Shown here: piece after piece, positions 1-11,545 of the stretch
How positions within the stretch are numbered: position 1 is the stretch's first letter
How the letters are laid out: each line of letters starts with the position of its first letter
Assembly: GCF_028389875.1 (NCBI RefSeq)
Contig: NC_084678.1
Coordinates: forward strand, 16,460,899 to 16,524,898
Reading direction: 5' to 3'
Length of the DNA: 64,000 bases
From: Rhea pennata
Taxonomy: Eukaryota > Chordata > Aves > Rheiformes > Rheidae
The notes under the pieces: generated by a model
Seen by the model: the letters and a program-made list of their open reading frames with translations, nothing else
Told to the model about the DNA's origin: nothing
Databases searched by the model: none
Position numbers and translations under genes: made by a program

Positions 1-1499
1 CCCAGAAGGGCAATCCTCATAAGGGAGGAAGGGATGAGGAATGAACTCTTTAAAGGTCTTTCTCTTCTTGCTCTGAGCAAGATATGCTTTATTCCAGGTA
101 TGTATCTATACACATAACATTTTACTCTTGCCCCCAAATGCCCCTAACCAGTTACTCCCTCAGACCAACTCCCTGGTTTATGCACAAGCTTTCTGCATGT
201 GTAAGACCAATTCATAATGCTCACACGCAGCTACAGCATCTCCCTGACTCCCGGGTCAGCAAGGAGACTAGTGGTAGCACATCGATACAACAAGATCTGG
301 AGCAGTGGTGTCACTGAACCTCTCCTAACATATTGGGTTCAATGCCAATGGACAAGCCCACACCCATCCCTTTGCACAGAGCCTAAACCCCTTCTGCCAC
401 TGGAGTGAACCCCCATCTATCTGCTATTTCCACGGCCACTCTGAAAAATCACAGCCAGCCCAATCTCCAGAGCAGTGCCACAGCACTTTGCCAAGAAGGG
501 AGGGTTACTGCAACATCATGAGGTCTTGCATTACTCAAGGTTAATACTGACCTATTAATACCGATCTACCGCAGGAATAGCATATGTGCCGCAACTCTTT
601 TTATTCTTGCTCAGTATTCGACACCAAACTGCCTTGTTAAATGTGGATGATCATTTTTGTCCAAATGATGCCAAAGATTAATCCCACCACACACACACGC
701 ATGTATCACCTCCCTAAAGAAATAACCGACACCAGCCCTCATCCTAGAGCTTCAGACCTAGCAGAGTACAACAACAAGTGAACCAGAAGCCAAGGGTGAC
801 CGCACCAGTGGGGCATAGGCCTACACAGTCCAAGCACATAAGGCATAAACAGGGCTGGTAACAGTGCCCATCGGCAGCAGCAGTTAATGACACAAGTCAT
901 TAACTAGGTCCCAGGTCCACTCAGGAACACAGGAAGATAGGGCCAGACACAGGACTGGACACCTGTTACTGTGGCCCTCACTGACCTTCACACGGAGGGA
1001 GGAAAGTGCCAGCAGCAGATAAGGGAGTGCAGAGCTCCTGCACGGCCACACCACCTCAGCCCCAAGTAAGGCTGGAGCAGATGTGCCAGCCTGTGCCCTG
1101 GGCAGGGACATTGGGGTAGCCACATCTTTAGCACGGTTGCCACCTGCTGGCAAAGGACTCCCCAGATGAAAAAAACTCTTAGAGAGCAAAAAGCTAGCTG
1201 CAAACGATGCTGCCTCATACGCAAATTGTAGAACAGGCTACAATGCCACTATTCATTGGTATTAGGTCTGTAGGAAAGCTCGTATGTTTTATTAGGCAGA
1301 AAACCAAAGTACCTTTCGAGTGTAAGCCACCCTCTTTCAGACCTGACAATGCCAGTGGTGGAGTTTTCTCCCTTTGGATCAAATGTCACGACTGTTTCAG
1401 ATCGTGTTTGTCATCTCACTGTAATTAATGCATTAATGTGCTGCGTGCAGGTGGTGATGCACAGGACACTGCAGGAGCCCCTGACCGTCCTCTTACAGA
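1..1499. other. Unassigned flank downstream of OPRL1
   Basis: No gene or transposon is recognised. A short CA microsatellite lies at about 684-699. Small reading frames on both strands show no family resemblance. Confidence 0.7.
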
Positions 1500-1895
1500 G
1501 TCGCTGTGCCGTTAGAAGGCAGCCCTGGAGGTTGTCTAGTCCAACCCATCTGCTCAAGCAGGATCAGCTGCAGCATCTTGTCCAGGACCAGCTCCGGTTG
1601 AGTTTCGACTGTCTCCAAGGGGGGAGACTCCAGCACCTCTGGGCAACCTGTTCTAGTGTTCGATCGCCCTTACGGTAAAAAAGCTTTTTTCATATGTTTA
1701 AATGGAATTTAATTCAGTCTGTGCCCACTGCCTCTCGTCCAGTCATTGGTCATCTCTGCAAAGAGTCTGGCTCCATCTTCTTCACTCCCTCCCACCTGGT
1801 TTTTATACACACTGATAAGACATCCACCACGCCTTCTCCTCTCCGGGCAAACCCACCCCAGCTCTCTCAGCCTCTCCTCATACAAGATCCTGCCT
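1500..1895 (-). mobile_element. Decayed CR1 LINE fragment (3' end of ORF2 and 3' UTR)
   Basis: Read on the minus strand it gives ILYEERLRELGWVCPERRRR, then LISVYKNQVGG, DGARLFAEMTNDWTRGSG and, after frame changes, ARTGCPEVLESPP-like residues. This matches the CR1 ORF2 C-terminus ([20 protein letters not shown] in the copy at 12.7 kb). The noncoding end TGGACTAGACAACCTCCAGG is the CR1 3' UTR. The terminal ATTCTATG repeat is missing. It is clearly more diverged than the intron 2 copy and in the opposite orientation. Confidence 0.88.
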
Positions 1896-1929
1896 GGGTC
1901 CGTGCTCGCCCCAGCACTGTCCGGATCTG

Positions 1930-2200
1930 GTTCCCACCATGGCATCAAGCCCACTCACGGTGCCACAGCGGCAGCCGCCACCACTGCTCGCGTTGCCCTG
2001 TGCTGCAGCGTGGCTACACTAAGCGGCACTCTCTGCTTGCCGCTCGCGGGTGGCATCGCCAGCGTCTCCCCGCAGAGCCGCTAAGCCTCGCGGGCGAGAT
2101 GAGCCGGCGTTCCTCCGCGGAAGCCTGCAAAACCCCCGCTGTGCACTCACATCGGAGCGGCCCCTGGTCACAGCGCCTGAACATATTACTACCGTTGCTT
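1930..2200. promoter_or_regulatory. Small CpG cluster near 2 kb
   Basis: CG-rich sequence (for example GCCGCTCGCGGGTGGCATCGCC near 2040, quoted in part) borders the CR1 fragment. A minus-strand donor-like GAT|GTGAGTGC lies near 2150. No coding exon is recognised. It could be the 5' end of a gene lying left of the window, but nothing proves that. Confidence 0.25.
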
Positions 2201-5200
2201 CTAGGAGAGCAGAAATAACTTCTGATGAGCTATCTGCCCACGCTTTGCACAAGTTCGCTGTAAGGAAAACCTGTGCGCCTGTTCTTTCATTTCATCGGGC
2301 TGCTGAGGCTGGTTTGCTGCAGATCACAGCAGGCCCGCGTTAGCCGCATCCTGAACACGGAGGAGAAAGGGAAATAAATCCCCTTAACAGTTCAGCTAAT
2401 AATTTCCCTGTTATTGCTCTTCTAAACCAACCTTGCTGACCAGGGTTTCTGGAGGCTGAACCCTAGCCAGTTCCTGTCCTAACCCCCTTTCCAAGCTGGC
2501 CATGTGTTGATCTGGGAAGCCAGCTCAGCCCCAGTGCAGAACAGGGTGAACTATCCCCAAGATGGTCCAAGGACATCTTAATGAGTGCAAATTTGCTGGG
2601 TAACCTTGGTACTCCCTGGTTACTGCAGCAGCTAAAGGTTGTAGGACCTGCTTCTTGCTGAAGTAGTGCTGCAGAAGGCAGCAGGTTTGTGTCTGCCCTT
2701 CCTCCCCAGGAGTTTTTTTCCTACACTTTTTTTTTTTCCCCCTCAGACTGTAGCCACAAGAACAAACAGTCCTGAAGGACTGTGCTTCATCATCCTAGGG
2801 AGAGAGAGAAAAAGCTGTTTTCTGCCTCAGAAACTTGAATTAGGGCTCATCTAGGGCTCGTATTCCCACCGCCAGCTTTAAATGCAGGCCTCTGAGATAA
2901 GAAGCAGGGATCGGAAATTACTATTGCTTTTTAAGTCTTTATACAGCAGCAAGGAATAATGACTGTATCAATCAATTGTCCTTGCCTGAGTTAGTCTGCG
3001 ACTTGTTCCCATGCAGAGTCGTAATCCCCTGTTACTTACGCCGTCTCACACTGTCTCCTACCGTCGATCACGATTTGGGGTGAGAAAAGAAATAATACAC
3101 CACTGAGGCACAAAGGCCCAGTTTTCATAAGCGTCTTCAGATGCAAAAAGACCCTGAAAATAGAGATTTAAAATAGATGAGTGAAAACTTGAAATATTGC
3201 AGCTATGAAGCAGAAGGGTCTCTAGAAAATATTGTTAAAAAATCTTTTAAAAAAATCTAAAAGATATACTTTGCCCCCTTTTCCACAGCACATGCCTTGT
3301 CACCTGTGAGATGCTGGGAGCCCCTGGGTGCCAACTCGACTGGGGAGGGATGGCATTAATCCTCAACGCAGTGGCGTTAAGCCCCGGCACTCCCTGATCG
3401 ACCCAAGGGAAGGTGCCTTGGTGATCCTCCTCCATTTACTGTCAGTTCTGGGCAACGTGAGCCGGGTTTGATGCCTTGGGGTGGGGGGGCCTCAACACCT
3501 CAAGGTTTAACCTTTCCCTTTGAAGAGAAGGGGAATTGCCACCCTGGGATCTCTTTCATCCAACAAGTCAGGAGACCATTTCAGGACCCACTTTGATCCA
3601 TGGGGAGACAGCACCAGTGGCTTCCTGCCCCGGGTCCTGGGGAGCCCAAGTCAAGACTTACCCACTTACCCATCCATGACAATGCTGCAGTCCCAGCTCC
3701 ACCTGGAGCAGGGCAGGAGCTCACAGTTATCACTGATAAAAGTCAGGGAGCTCTGGAACAGCTCCACACCTGCCTTTATTACAAAGTGAGATGACACAGA
3801 AATCCTTTTTTTTTTTTAAAAAAAGACTTTTCAAAGAAAACCTACTTGGAAAAACAAAAGTTATGTTGCCCCATTTCTCTTCCCTCATCTCTTCTTTTCT
3901 AGAGGAGAGAAAAAGGAGTTAATTTAAAGCCAAATGACAAGTATAAGGACAGTAAATATTGCCAAGAATTTCTCACTGACATTTGTTTTTGGTAAATAAA
4001 GATGCAGAGGGAAAGATCAAAGCTGCCTGAATAGCTTTTAATTACCAGCCTCAATTGCTCTATTTTCTCCCAGAAAAGTATTACAATTATCTAGCAAAGC
4101 TCTTCAAGTGGAATTAGACAGTAGCCTGAAGCTTCAAGGGCTGTTTAGTGGCTATTTTCCCTTAAAAAAAAATGATGCCTAGATAAATACAGGCACTCCC
4201 GTAAGTGCCTAAAGCCAGATCCAGTGCTCACTGCATGAATGGAGACAGGCTGCGGAAGTCCTCTCTGGAAGGAGATAAGCAGCCTCAGTCTCACCTGCAG
4301 CTGATCACGGGCTCTGCTAAATCACTCCCTGGCAATGTCCTCTTGTGGGGTCTTGTGTGCTGGTGCCCGGCTGCCCTGGGGGAAAGCTCCGTCGTAGCTG
4401 CAGGGCAAGCATTGCTTTGCTTCAACCTCTAACTGCTCATTTCCCTGCTAGCAGATGCAGACAGTGGGGATTCCTAAAGCTGAGGCTGGGACATCCCATC
4501 CAGGAAACATGGGAGCAGCAGAGGGACAAGCCACAGCCCTTGATGAGGACAAGCTGGGTTTTCAGGCCTCCCCTGATGGAGACACATGCATTATTTTCAT
4601 TCAGTGCTTTTTCAGGTGTTTCTGTCCTTCACCAGGGCCACTGGTGGCCCCCCTCACCCCCAGCTGCCATTTCTTTTCCCTTCCCTCCATGAGGGGGAAG
4701 GAGCTGTCACCTGGCTGGTGTCCCCTCACCCACCTCTGCTCCACTGGGGCAGATGGATGCTTCTTGCAAGCAACAGAGCATGAAGAGAGTGGAGAAAAGG
4801 GGGGAAAAAACCTATTATTTAGGAGTAAGATCTTTGACAGCTTTCTCCCTGGGTCTTCCACGTCTCTGTCATGTCCCTGTGCTCTGCCTCTTTCCATGTA
4901 CAGCTGATGTCTGAAGGACAAGACACCTCAGGAGATTCCAAGGCCCAAAACATCCACTGCAGAACACTCAACAAGGCAGATGAATAGGGAAAGCAAAGAA
5001 ATAAGGATTCAGTTTCACAAACATAACCCTCAAATGAGATCAGCAGCTGATAATGAATAAAAGCGGATTTCAATGCAATGAAAAACATCCCATGAGACTC
5101 GGCCCACTGCTGCTTTGTATTGATGCAAATGATGAGTGTAATTACATTTCTCCTCCTAGCAGCAGTGCCACAGACTGCTCCTGGACCACGCTGTCAGCAG

Positions 5201-8200
5201 AGCTCTCACCTCGCCCCTTCCCACCTGAATGGGAGCTGGGGAGACGAGATTGATAGCCACTGTTTTGCTGTGGAAGTGACTGGAGGGGATAGGGCAGAGC
5301 CTGGTGGGTCTGTAGGCAACCTTCAAGTGGAGTCACTGCATGGAGAACATCCCCAGGGACCTGGGGCGCCAAGCACACTGTTGCTATGGCACAAGAAGAA
5401 TCTGTGCTGGCCATAAATTACCAACCTTTCTGCTTCTTGTAGGTAACAAGGGCTCAGTTCAGAGCCCAAGAACGATCCAGTCTTCACCAGACACTAACCC
5501 GGCTGATAGCTACGTGGCAAAAGGGCTTGGTTGCCTCGCTAACGCATATTAATCAGAAGATAAGGGGTAGTTTTCCAGTTGGGCATGTTCAAGCTCTACC
5601 CTCATTCAGATGTCAAAGCAAACTGTGGGGAGAGCATCATCAAGAGGATTACCCACCTCCGTACCTTCCACAGGAAGGCAGGGAGTGAGGAGAAACAGCA
5701 TCACCGGAGGTCAGGCTCATTTTCTGCTCTTTTACACTTAATGCCTGGGGGCAAGTGATTATCTCCAGGAATTTTCTCCATGGTTAAGCAAAGCAAAAAG
5801 AGTCAAGTGCTGAGATTAGGGGAAGTCCAAAATGTGTGAACAAATGACCTGAGCACATGGAGAAGTTGCTATTAATGCCTAAGGTTGAACAAATATTAAA
5901 TAGCCACATCACAACACAGGATTCATTTCACACTGAGGAAAGCAAGCTGAAAAGCCATTAATCTTGATTATATATTGTCTGCATAGCTCATGTTTGTGCT
6001 CCCCATCACTGAGTAAATCAGCATGGCATGGTCTTTTGACAGCGCTCACTGCACTGGCAGACTAAAAACGCACAAAAATCGTGCTTATGAAAGGTATACA
6101 GCTGGTTCAAACTTTGTCTGTTCTCCTCCCCGTTGCCGAGAGAAAGGTGGTTTGACGTGATCAAAAAACAGACTGTGGGAACATGCTGATTCGGCCAGCA
6201 GTTTCTGTAGACAAAACAAGTTTCAGCTGTTTTGCTCAGTTTCTTGCAAATTCATCCTCCCCTTAGCTGTGACGAAGGGCTGTTTGGCAGGGCCAGTGCA
6301 GCTCAGCCCTTGGCTCCAGCCCATCCGCGGGCTCCAGGTGACAGGCCTGGAGCGGAGGGAAGGAGGGCGGGCTGCAGGCCCTCTCCCTTCCCACCGCGTG
6401 GACAGTCATGAAGGACTCCCGACCACCCCTTCCATTCCGCAGGAACCCGCGAGAGGTACCTCCCACGCACAGCAATACCTGTGCTGCTGGAAAAACACCT
6501 TTTGCTACACAAGGGGCTATTTGCACAGGTTAAGAGTCTTCCCAGTAAGAGCTGCCAGCCCGGTCTCTACAGGTGGGATGTCCCATCCAGCTCCGATATA
6601 GCACAGGAGGACATTGTAGGACTGGGGAGGGAAGGGCATATGAGTAAAGCAGGAATAGAGGAAAGAACATGCATGATGCCATGGTACAAGGAGCCATAAA
6701 TGATCCAACCTGCACGTTACTGGGAAGAGCCGCAGTGACAGCACCTGCCAAGGTGGAGCAACGGGATTTGCTCCCAGAGGTCCTCAGAGCCGCTTAACTA
6801 CAGCAGGAGCAAAAGCCCAGGCTGCAGGACACAAGACACGGTCTCGGGTGGGGGAGGTGATCTCAGCTCGCTTTGGACGTTATCCTGCACTTTCTATTCT
6901 AGGGAGCATTAACAAGCTTTTATGGTGCTGAAAAACCTTAAGCATTGCACTGCGAGAGGAAGCAGCCGTTCTCCCCGCGGCACGGGAAAGGGCTCTCTGC
7001 GTCCTTCCCCGCTGCCGAGAGCCGGCACCGCTCCTCCGCCGCCCAGACAGCTGGCGGTTCAGTGCATTAAGGCAGAGAGTGAGAGCAAAGTGGGCTTGCA
7101 TGCTTGATTAACATCGTTGCTGCCAAGCTACGTGACCACGCTGCTCTACATATTGATTCTTTCAGTCTATCATGCAGTTTATCCAGGCTGCAGGGCCCTA
7201 AAAGAAGGGCCAAAGGGAGCTGATGAGCCACGGGGCTCCGTGGCCCCACGCATGGTCCCTTCGCAGCTCGCCCTGCTGCTTGGCAAACTCCTGAAAAGGC
7301 TCCGTGCAGTGGCCAAGCCAAAAACAAGCTACCAGCCCTGAGCTTGGCCTTAGCACAGATCAGATGTGTTTTGTGCAAAAGCGGCACGTTGCCCCTGTCT
7401 TGGTGGGCAAGAGGGCAGGGGCAGGCACCCGCTGGGGGCCACTTCCCACCAACACGCATCAGGCAAGGCTTCCTGTAACATCACCAACCACCCAAAGCCA
7501 AAGAAAACCCAACATGCCAAGCACCAATTAGGATCACACACCTCGTTCCGCTCTCTTGTAGCCCATCTCTCTTCCTCGCTTTGGCCCACAAGGTCTTTGG
7601 CTTATTGGCTGATACCTACCCCTTGAGCGCTCCCTCCATTTCTCTCCTTCACAAACACGGGCTGCAGCCTGGCACTGCCGAGTCCTGTAAAGTCAGAGCA
7701 GTGAAGCTCCATCGCCCAGTGCATAATCTGCTGAACTAGAACAAAAAAAAATTTCCATTTTTTCTTCATCAACTTTTCCTTTCCTGTAAAAAAAAGAGTG
7801 ACAGAGAGAGAGAAAAAAAAATTGCCACTGCCAATAAAGAAAACCATCCTGGTACCACCTGACCCAGTAACAATATTGCTCTAAATGCAGACAGCAGACA
7901 CTTTTCCTTATTGCACAGCTCACTGGCTTATCCATCTTTCCCAGCTGCAGAATAATGCTTTGGTTTTATTTTCAGAGCAGTTCTGTAATTCATCACTGCG
8001 CATGGTCATGCCTAACTCTGCAACACCTAGGAAGAATGGGGAACTATTTGGGAAGAGCTTATTTTAGTCCAGCATCCAGCTTCATCTCTGGGAGCAGGGA
8101 GCAGCCAGGCGCCGCTTGCAAGGCCAAGAGCAAGAGTTGCCTGCTGCGACACTTGGAGCAGGATGCCAGCAGCTCATGGCCATCTCCCACTGCCCATTTT

Positions 8201-10334
8201 CTATCATTTTCCTTTAGTTTCCAGGTTGCCTCCAGACAAAGCCAAAAGTAAAAGTTCCTACTGACCTCAATAAAAGGATGCTTCAGTGTTACAACACACA
8301 TTTAGCAGTAGTTTTAGCTGGAAAAAATAAGCCCGAGTTCAAACATCCCAGCAGCTCTGCTGTTAACGCAACCCACTGAGCCACGCTGTTAAGTCCTTCG
8401 AATTCCACAGCATTCAAAGCACAGGAGTTTTATTTTTCCTTTATTAAAGCACACAAGTAGCCACCTAGGAAATTGTCATTTACACTGCAGTAATTGCAAA
8501 AATCATACGAACACAACCATTTCAGAAGAGAATTAAAGAGCCTGCATTTCAGCCAGCCAGCTGATCACGAGCCTTTAATTCCATAGGCACAGTACAATAA
8601 AGCTTTTGCTTTCAGGTTTCTTGCTCTTATAACAAACTCCACTGAGCATTGAACAGAATGTCTAAACACATTCACTGCAAGGACCACAGAATTACCCCAA
8701 AGCTTAGTAAACACACATTTATTGAGTACTTGATTATGCAAGATCATTGCAGCATAGTCATTATAACAAAACTATAAAAATTGCCAAATACCAGTATATC
8801 TTTTTAGAGGACGTAATTCTATTTAAAAACCTCAACCAAGAACTAAAAAGGGAGGACAGCTGCTCCTTGAGCAGCCGCTACTAAACTTTCCCGCTCCGTA
8901 AGGGCACTGCAGGAAAGACCCCACGGCCGTTTCACAGCTTTATGTACAAATGTGCCCAGTGCCCTGTCTACTGCCTGATGGCTGATGGGGTCAGAAGAAC
9001 CAAGGTTGTTTACTGACCAACACTTATTATACCCATGAACAAAAGAGCCCAAACTAATTTTCCAGGGGCCGGGATGCAGCTTGCCAGCAGCGAGGTTCTC
9101 GGGCAATACCTCTTAGCATGCTTGGGGTTTTGGCCTGGGGGAAAAGTCCACCACAAAGCGCTTAAAGTGCCCAGATTTCCACCCCACCCCCATTCAGTCA
9201 AGAGAGGTGCTATTTGTAAAGTTTTCTCTAACATCCCTCCAGATTCCCAATCAAATGCTAATCAGCAGGAACATTCGTCCAGCTTGTGCAGTTTACAAGG
9301 AATCTGGGTCCTCTATGTGGGACATGGGAATTGCATCTATATTTTCAGCCCAACCATAAGGGAAACTCTCTACCTAGAAATATAACACTGGATTCTTTTA
9401 TATAGCATATACAAAGAACATGACAGCATTAAAATATTGGCAAATCAATACATTAAAAATACAGAATCTCTTAGACCAGAGCACAAGAAGTATATTCACA
9501 CAAAGACTGCACAGCTGGGATGCTGCTACCGTTCCGCACACTGGAGTTGACCACCCATCTCTAAATGGGCATCAGCACCTTGTTTCCCAGTCAGCTTCAC
9601 TCACCTCCGCTCCCAAAGTTTCTGGGGGCTGTTGCAGGACAGGGGGAGAACAAGCCTCCCCTCCCTGCCTGCGCAGGGGGTGCTCGGACATTCAACCCCT
9701 CAGAAATGCTTCCATTTTCAAACGAAATGACAGGGTATTTCATTTGACACACATTTCCATTCTACTGGGAAAGCGAGAGGAGGAATAAATAAAAGATCAA
9801 TCTCAAGCTGGCAGGAGGGATGGTTCCTCAGCAGCGTTGCCCAAGCTCTCGAGGGGAAAGTGGCTTGCTCTCTCCACTTTGTGCACATCATTTCATTAAA
9901 ATGAGGAGCAGAAAAGGACAACCCCCCCACCCCATTGGTATGTTTTATACATATGAACATTTCTGCGAGGAGGGGCAGCATGTCTTTTGAAGGACCTGCC
10001 ACCCCAGCTCTTAAAACAGCTTTCTCCTATACATAATTACACATATATTTAGGCCACTTCATTCCTTTCTCCTCTTATTAGGAAAGATCTCCAAGGCATG
10101 CTTGGCAAGATGAAATCCTATGATATATCTGTACCTACAGCTATATAGGAGATGTGTGTGTATATATAGATACACACTGTCCATTACTATACTGAAAACA
10201 GTTTAAAAAAGCAATAGCAGCATGTAAACAAGGATTTATGTTCATCTCATCTGTCTCTCCTTCACCTCTTGTGGGCAACATTCATCAGTTGATAGTCTCT
10301 TCTCACCACCCTGCTCGCCCCTTGAGGCGGAGGG
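2201..10334. other. Unassigned sequence between the 2-kb CpG cluster and the OPRL1 3' UTR
   Basis: No exon, RNA gene or transposon is recognised. It contains T- and A-rich tracts (2727-2737, 3805-3825, 7740-7830), a short CpG-rich spot at about 6960-7040, and an AT-rich TG/TA segment at 10155-10180. Its right part may belong to a longer OPRL1 3' UTR if the polyadenylation site is not the one near 10335. Confidence 0.6.
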
Positions 10335-10340
10335 TTTATT
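10335..10340 (-). terminator. Candidate OPRL1 polyadenylation signal (AATAAA)
   Basis: The minus strand reads AATAAA here, about 680 nt past the OPRL1 stop, followed within about 30 nt by a G/T-rich stretch (GGGTGGTGAG). That arrangement is typical of a cleavage site. Other AATAAA words on this strand lie farther away, for example near 8720, where one is followed by TGTGTGT. A longer 3' UTR is therefore possible. Confidence 0.35.
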
Positions 10341-11021
10341 GCGGATCTCTGCTCACAGGAGCTGGCGTTTCTTGTCCCCAGACTTTGAGCCAAACCTCAC
10401 AGCCAGGCACCTCACCTGGCTCTGGACAGTTTGAATTTCCCTTTTTGCCAGCCCGTCCTCTGTTCCCTTCTCTACTCCTGTCTCTGCATGATGACTCACC
10501 CAGGAGATGATCTAGGGCTTTGTCTGACGGCTGTTCCCCACGTTGGCTTCAGCAAAGTCTAATTTCAAAGCAATGCCGCAGGAATAAAATCCACACGCGA
10601 GCGCCTGGTGAGCCATATGAGCTGATAGCATCTTAAACAACTCAAGGAGGAAAAAGAATAGTTTACATTTTGTCTGTCTCCCAGCAGCAAAAATGTAAAG
10701 CCCAGGAGCAATGCCTGGTTTAAACCCCTTAATTCTTGAATTCTTGATAGCACTGCAAGCCACCAGGGGTTCTTAGGAATCAAAGGGCTGATTTCAAACA
10801 CGTTCTTCAGTGCAGAGTGCACTGGAATTAAAAATGTGTCAAACTGGCTCACTTTTTCTGCATGCTGTTGCAGGATCCAGTTTTTCCAACCCCCAAAATT
10901 GCCTCCAGTTTCTTATCTTAGTTTTGAGGTCCTGCTAAAGAGCTGTTATCTGAGTTAGCTCTGACGTGGGGGTGGTTGGACTCTGCTGGGCGACAGCCAC
11001 CATGGGAATTTCCATGCCTAG

Positions 11022-11545
11022 TCAGGCCGGATTGTTAGTCCCCTCCGAGTTCTTGCAGGCATAAGCCACATCCTTGGCAATGCTGCACATCCTGTTGGAC
11101 ATCTGGAGCTCGGTCCTGAAGGCAGTGGGGAAACAGAACTTCTTGAAGCATGCCTTGAAGTTCTCATCCAAGAAGGCATATAGCACTGGGTTCAGGCTGC
11201 TGTTGGCATATCCCAGTGCAGTGCAGAAGCAGGAGATGGCCAACTCAAGCTCGCTTTCTGCCTTGGCACCCAAGCACTGGACTAGCACAAAAATCTGGAT
11301 GGGAGTCCAGCAGATAATGAAGACTGCCACCACCACCAGGACCATTCGGGTGATGCGCCTCAGGTTTCGGTCCTTCTCCTTGGAGCCTGAGAGGACACGG
11401 ACATTCTTGAGTCGCCTGATCATGAGGCTGTAGCAGATAGTTATGATCAACACAGGGATCATAAAGGAGAAGAGAAAGACACAGATGCCAAACACCGGAT
11501 CCCAGTAATCCACAGGTGATGGGAGCTTAATCAAACAATCAATTT
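11022..11545 (-). CDS. OPRL1: OPRL1 last coding exon (residues 195-368, ECL2 to C-terminus)
   Basis: The acceptor is a run of 17 T then ACTTGCAG (AG at 11547-11546). The first codon is completed as G|AA, giving [15 protein letters not shown], parallel to mammalian EIECLVEIPTPQDYW. It encodes TM5 to TM7, intracellular loop 3 with REKD-like [13 protein letters not shown], helix 8 ([12 protein letters not shown]) and a short tail ending NNPA before TGA at 11024-11022. The coding part is 524 nt, one exon, as in other opioid-receptor genes. The 3' UTR follows toward lower coordinates. Confidence 0.95.

Noticed and set aside
1694..2218. 174-codon plus frame at the left end
   Set aside because: Its first part is the antisense strand of a CR1 fragment and the rest is the CpG cluster; no protein family.
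11074..11433. 119-codon plus frame
   Set aside because: Antisense shadow of OPRL1 exon 3.
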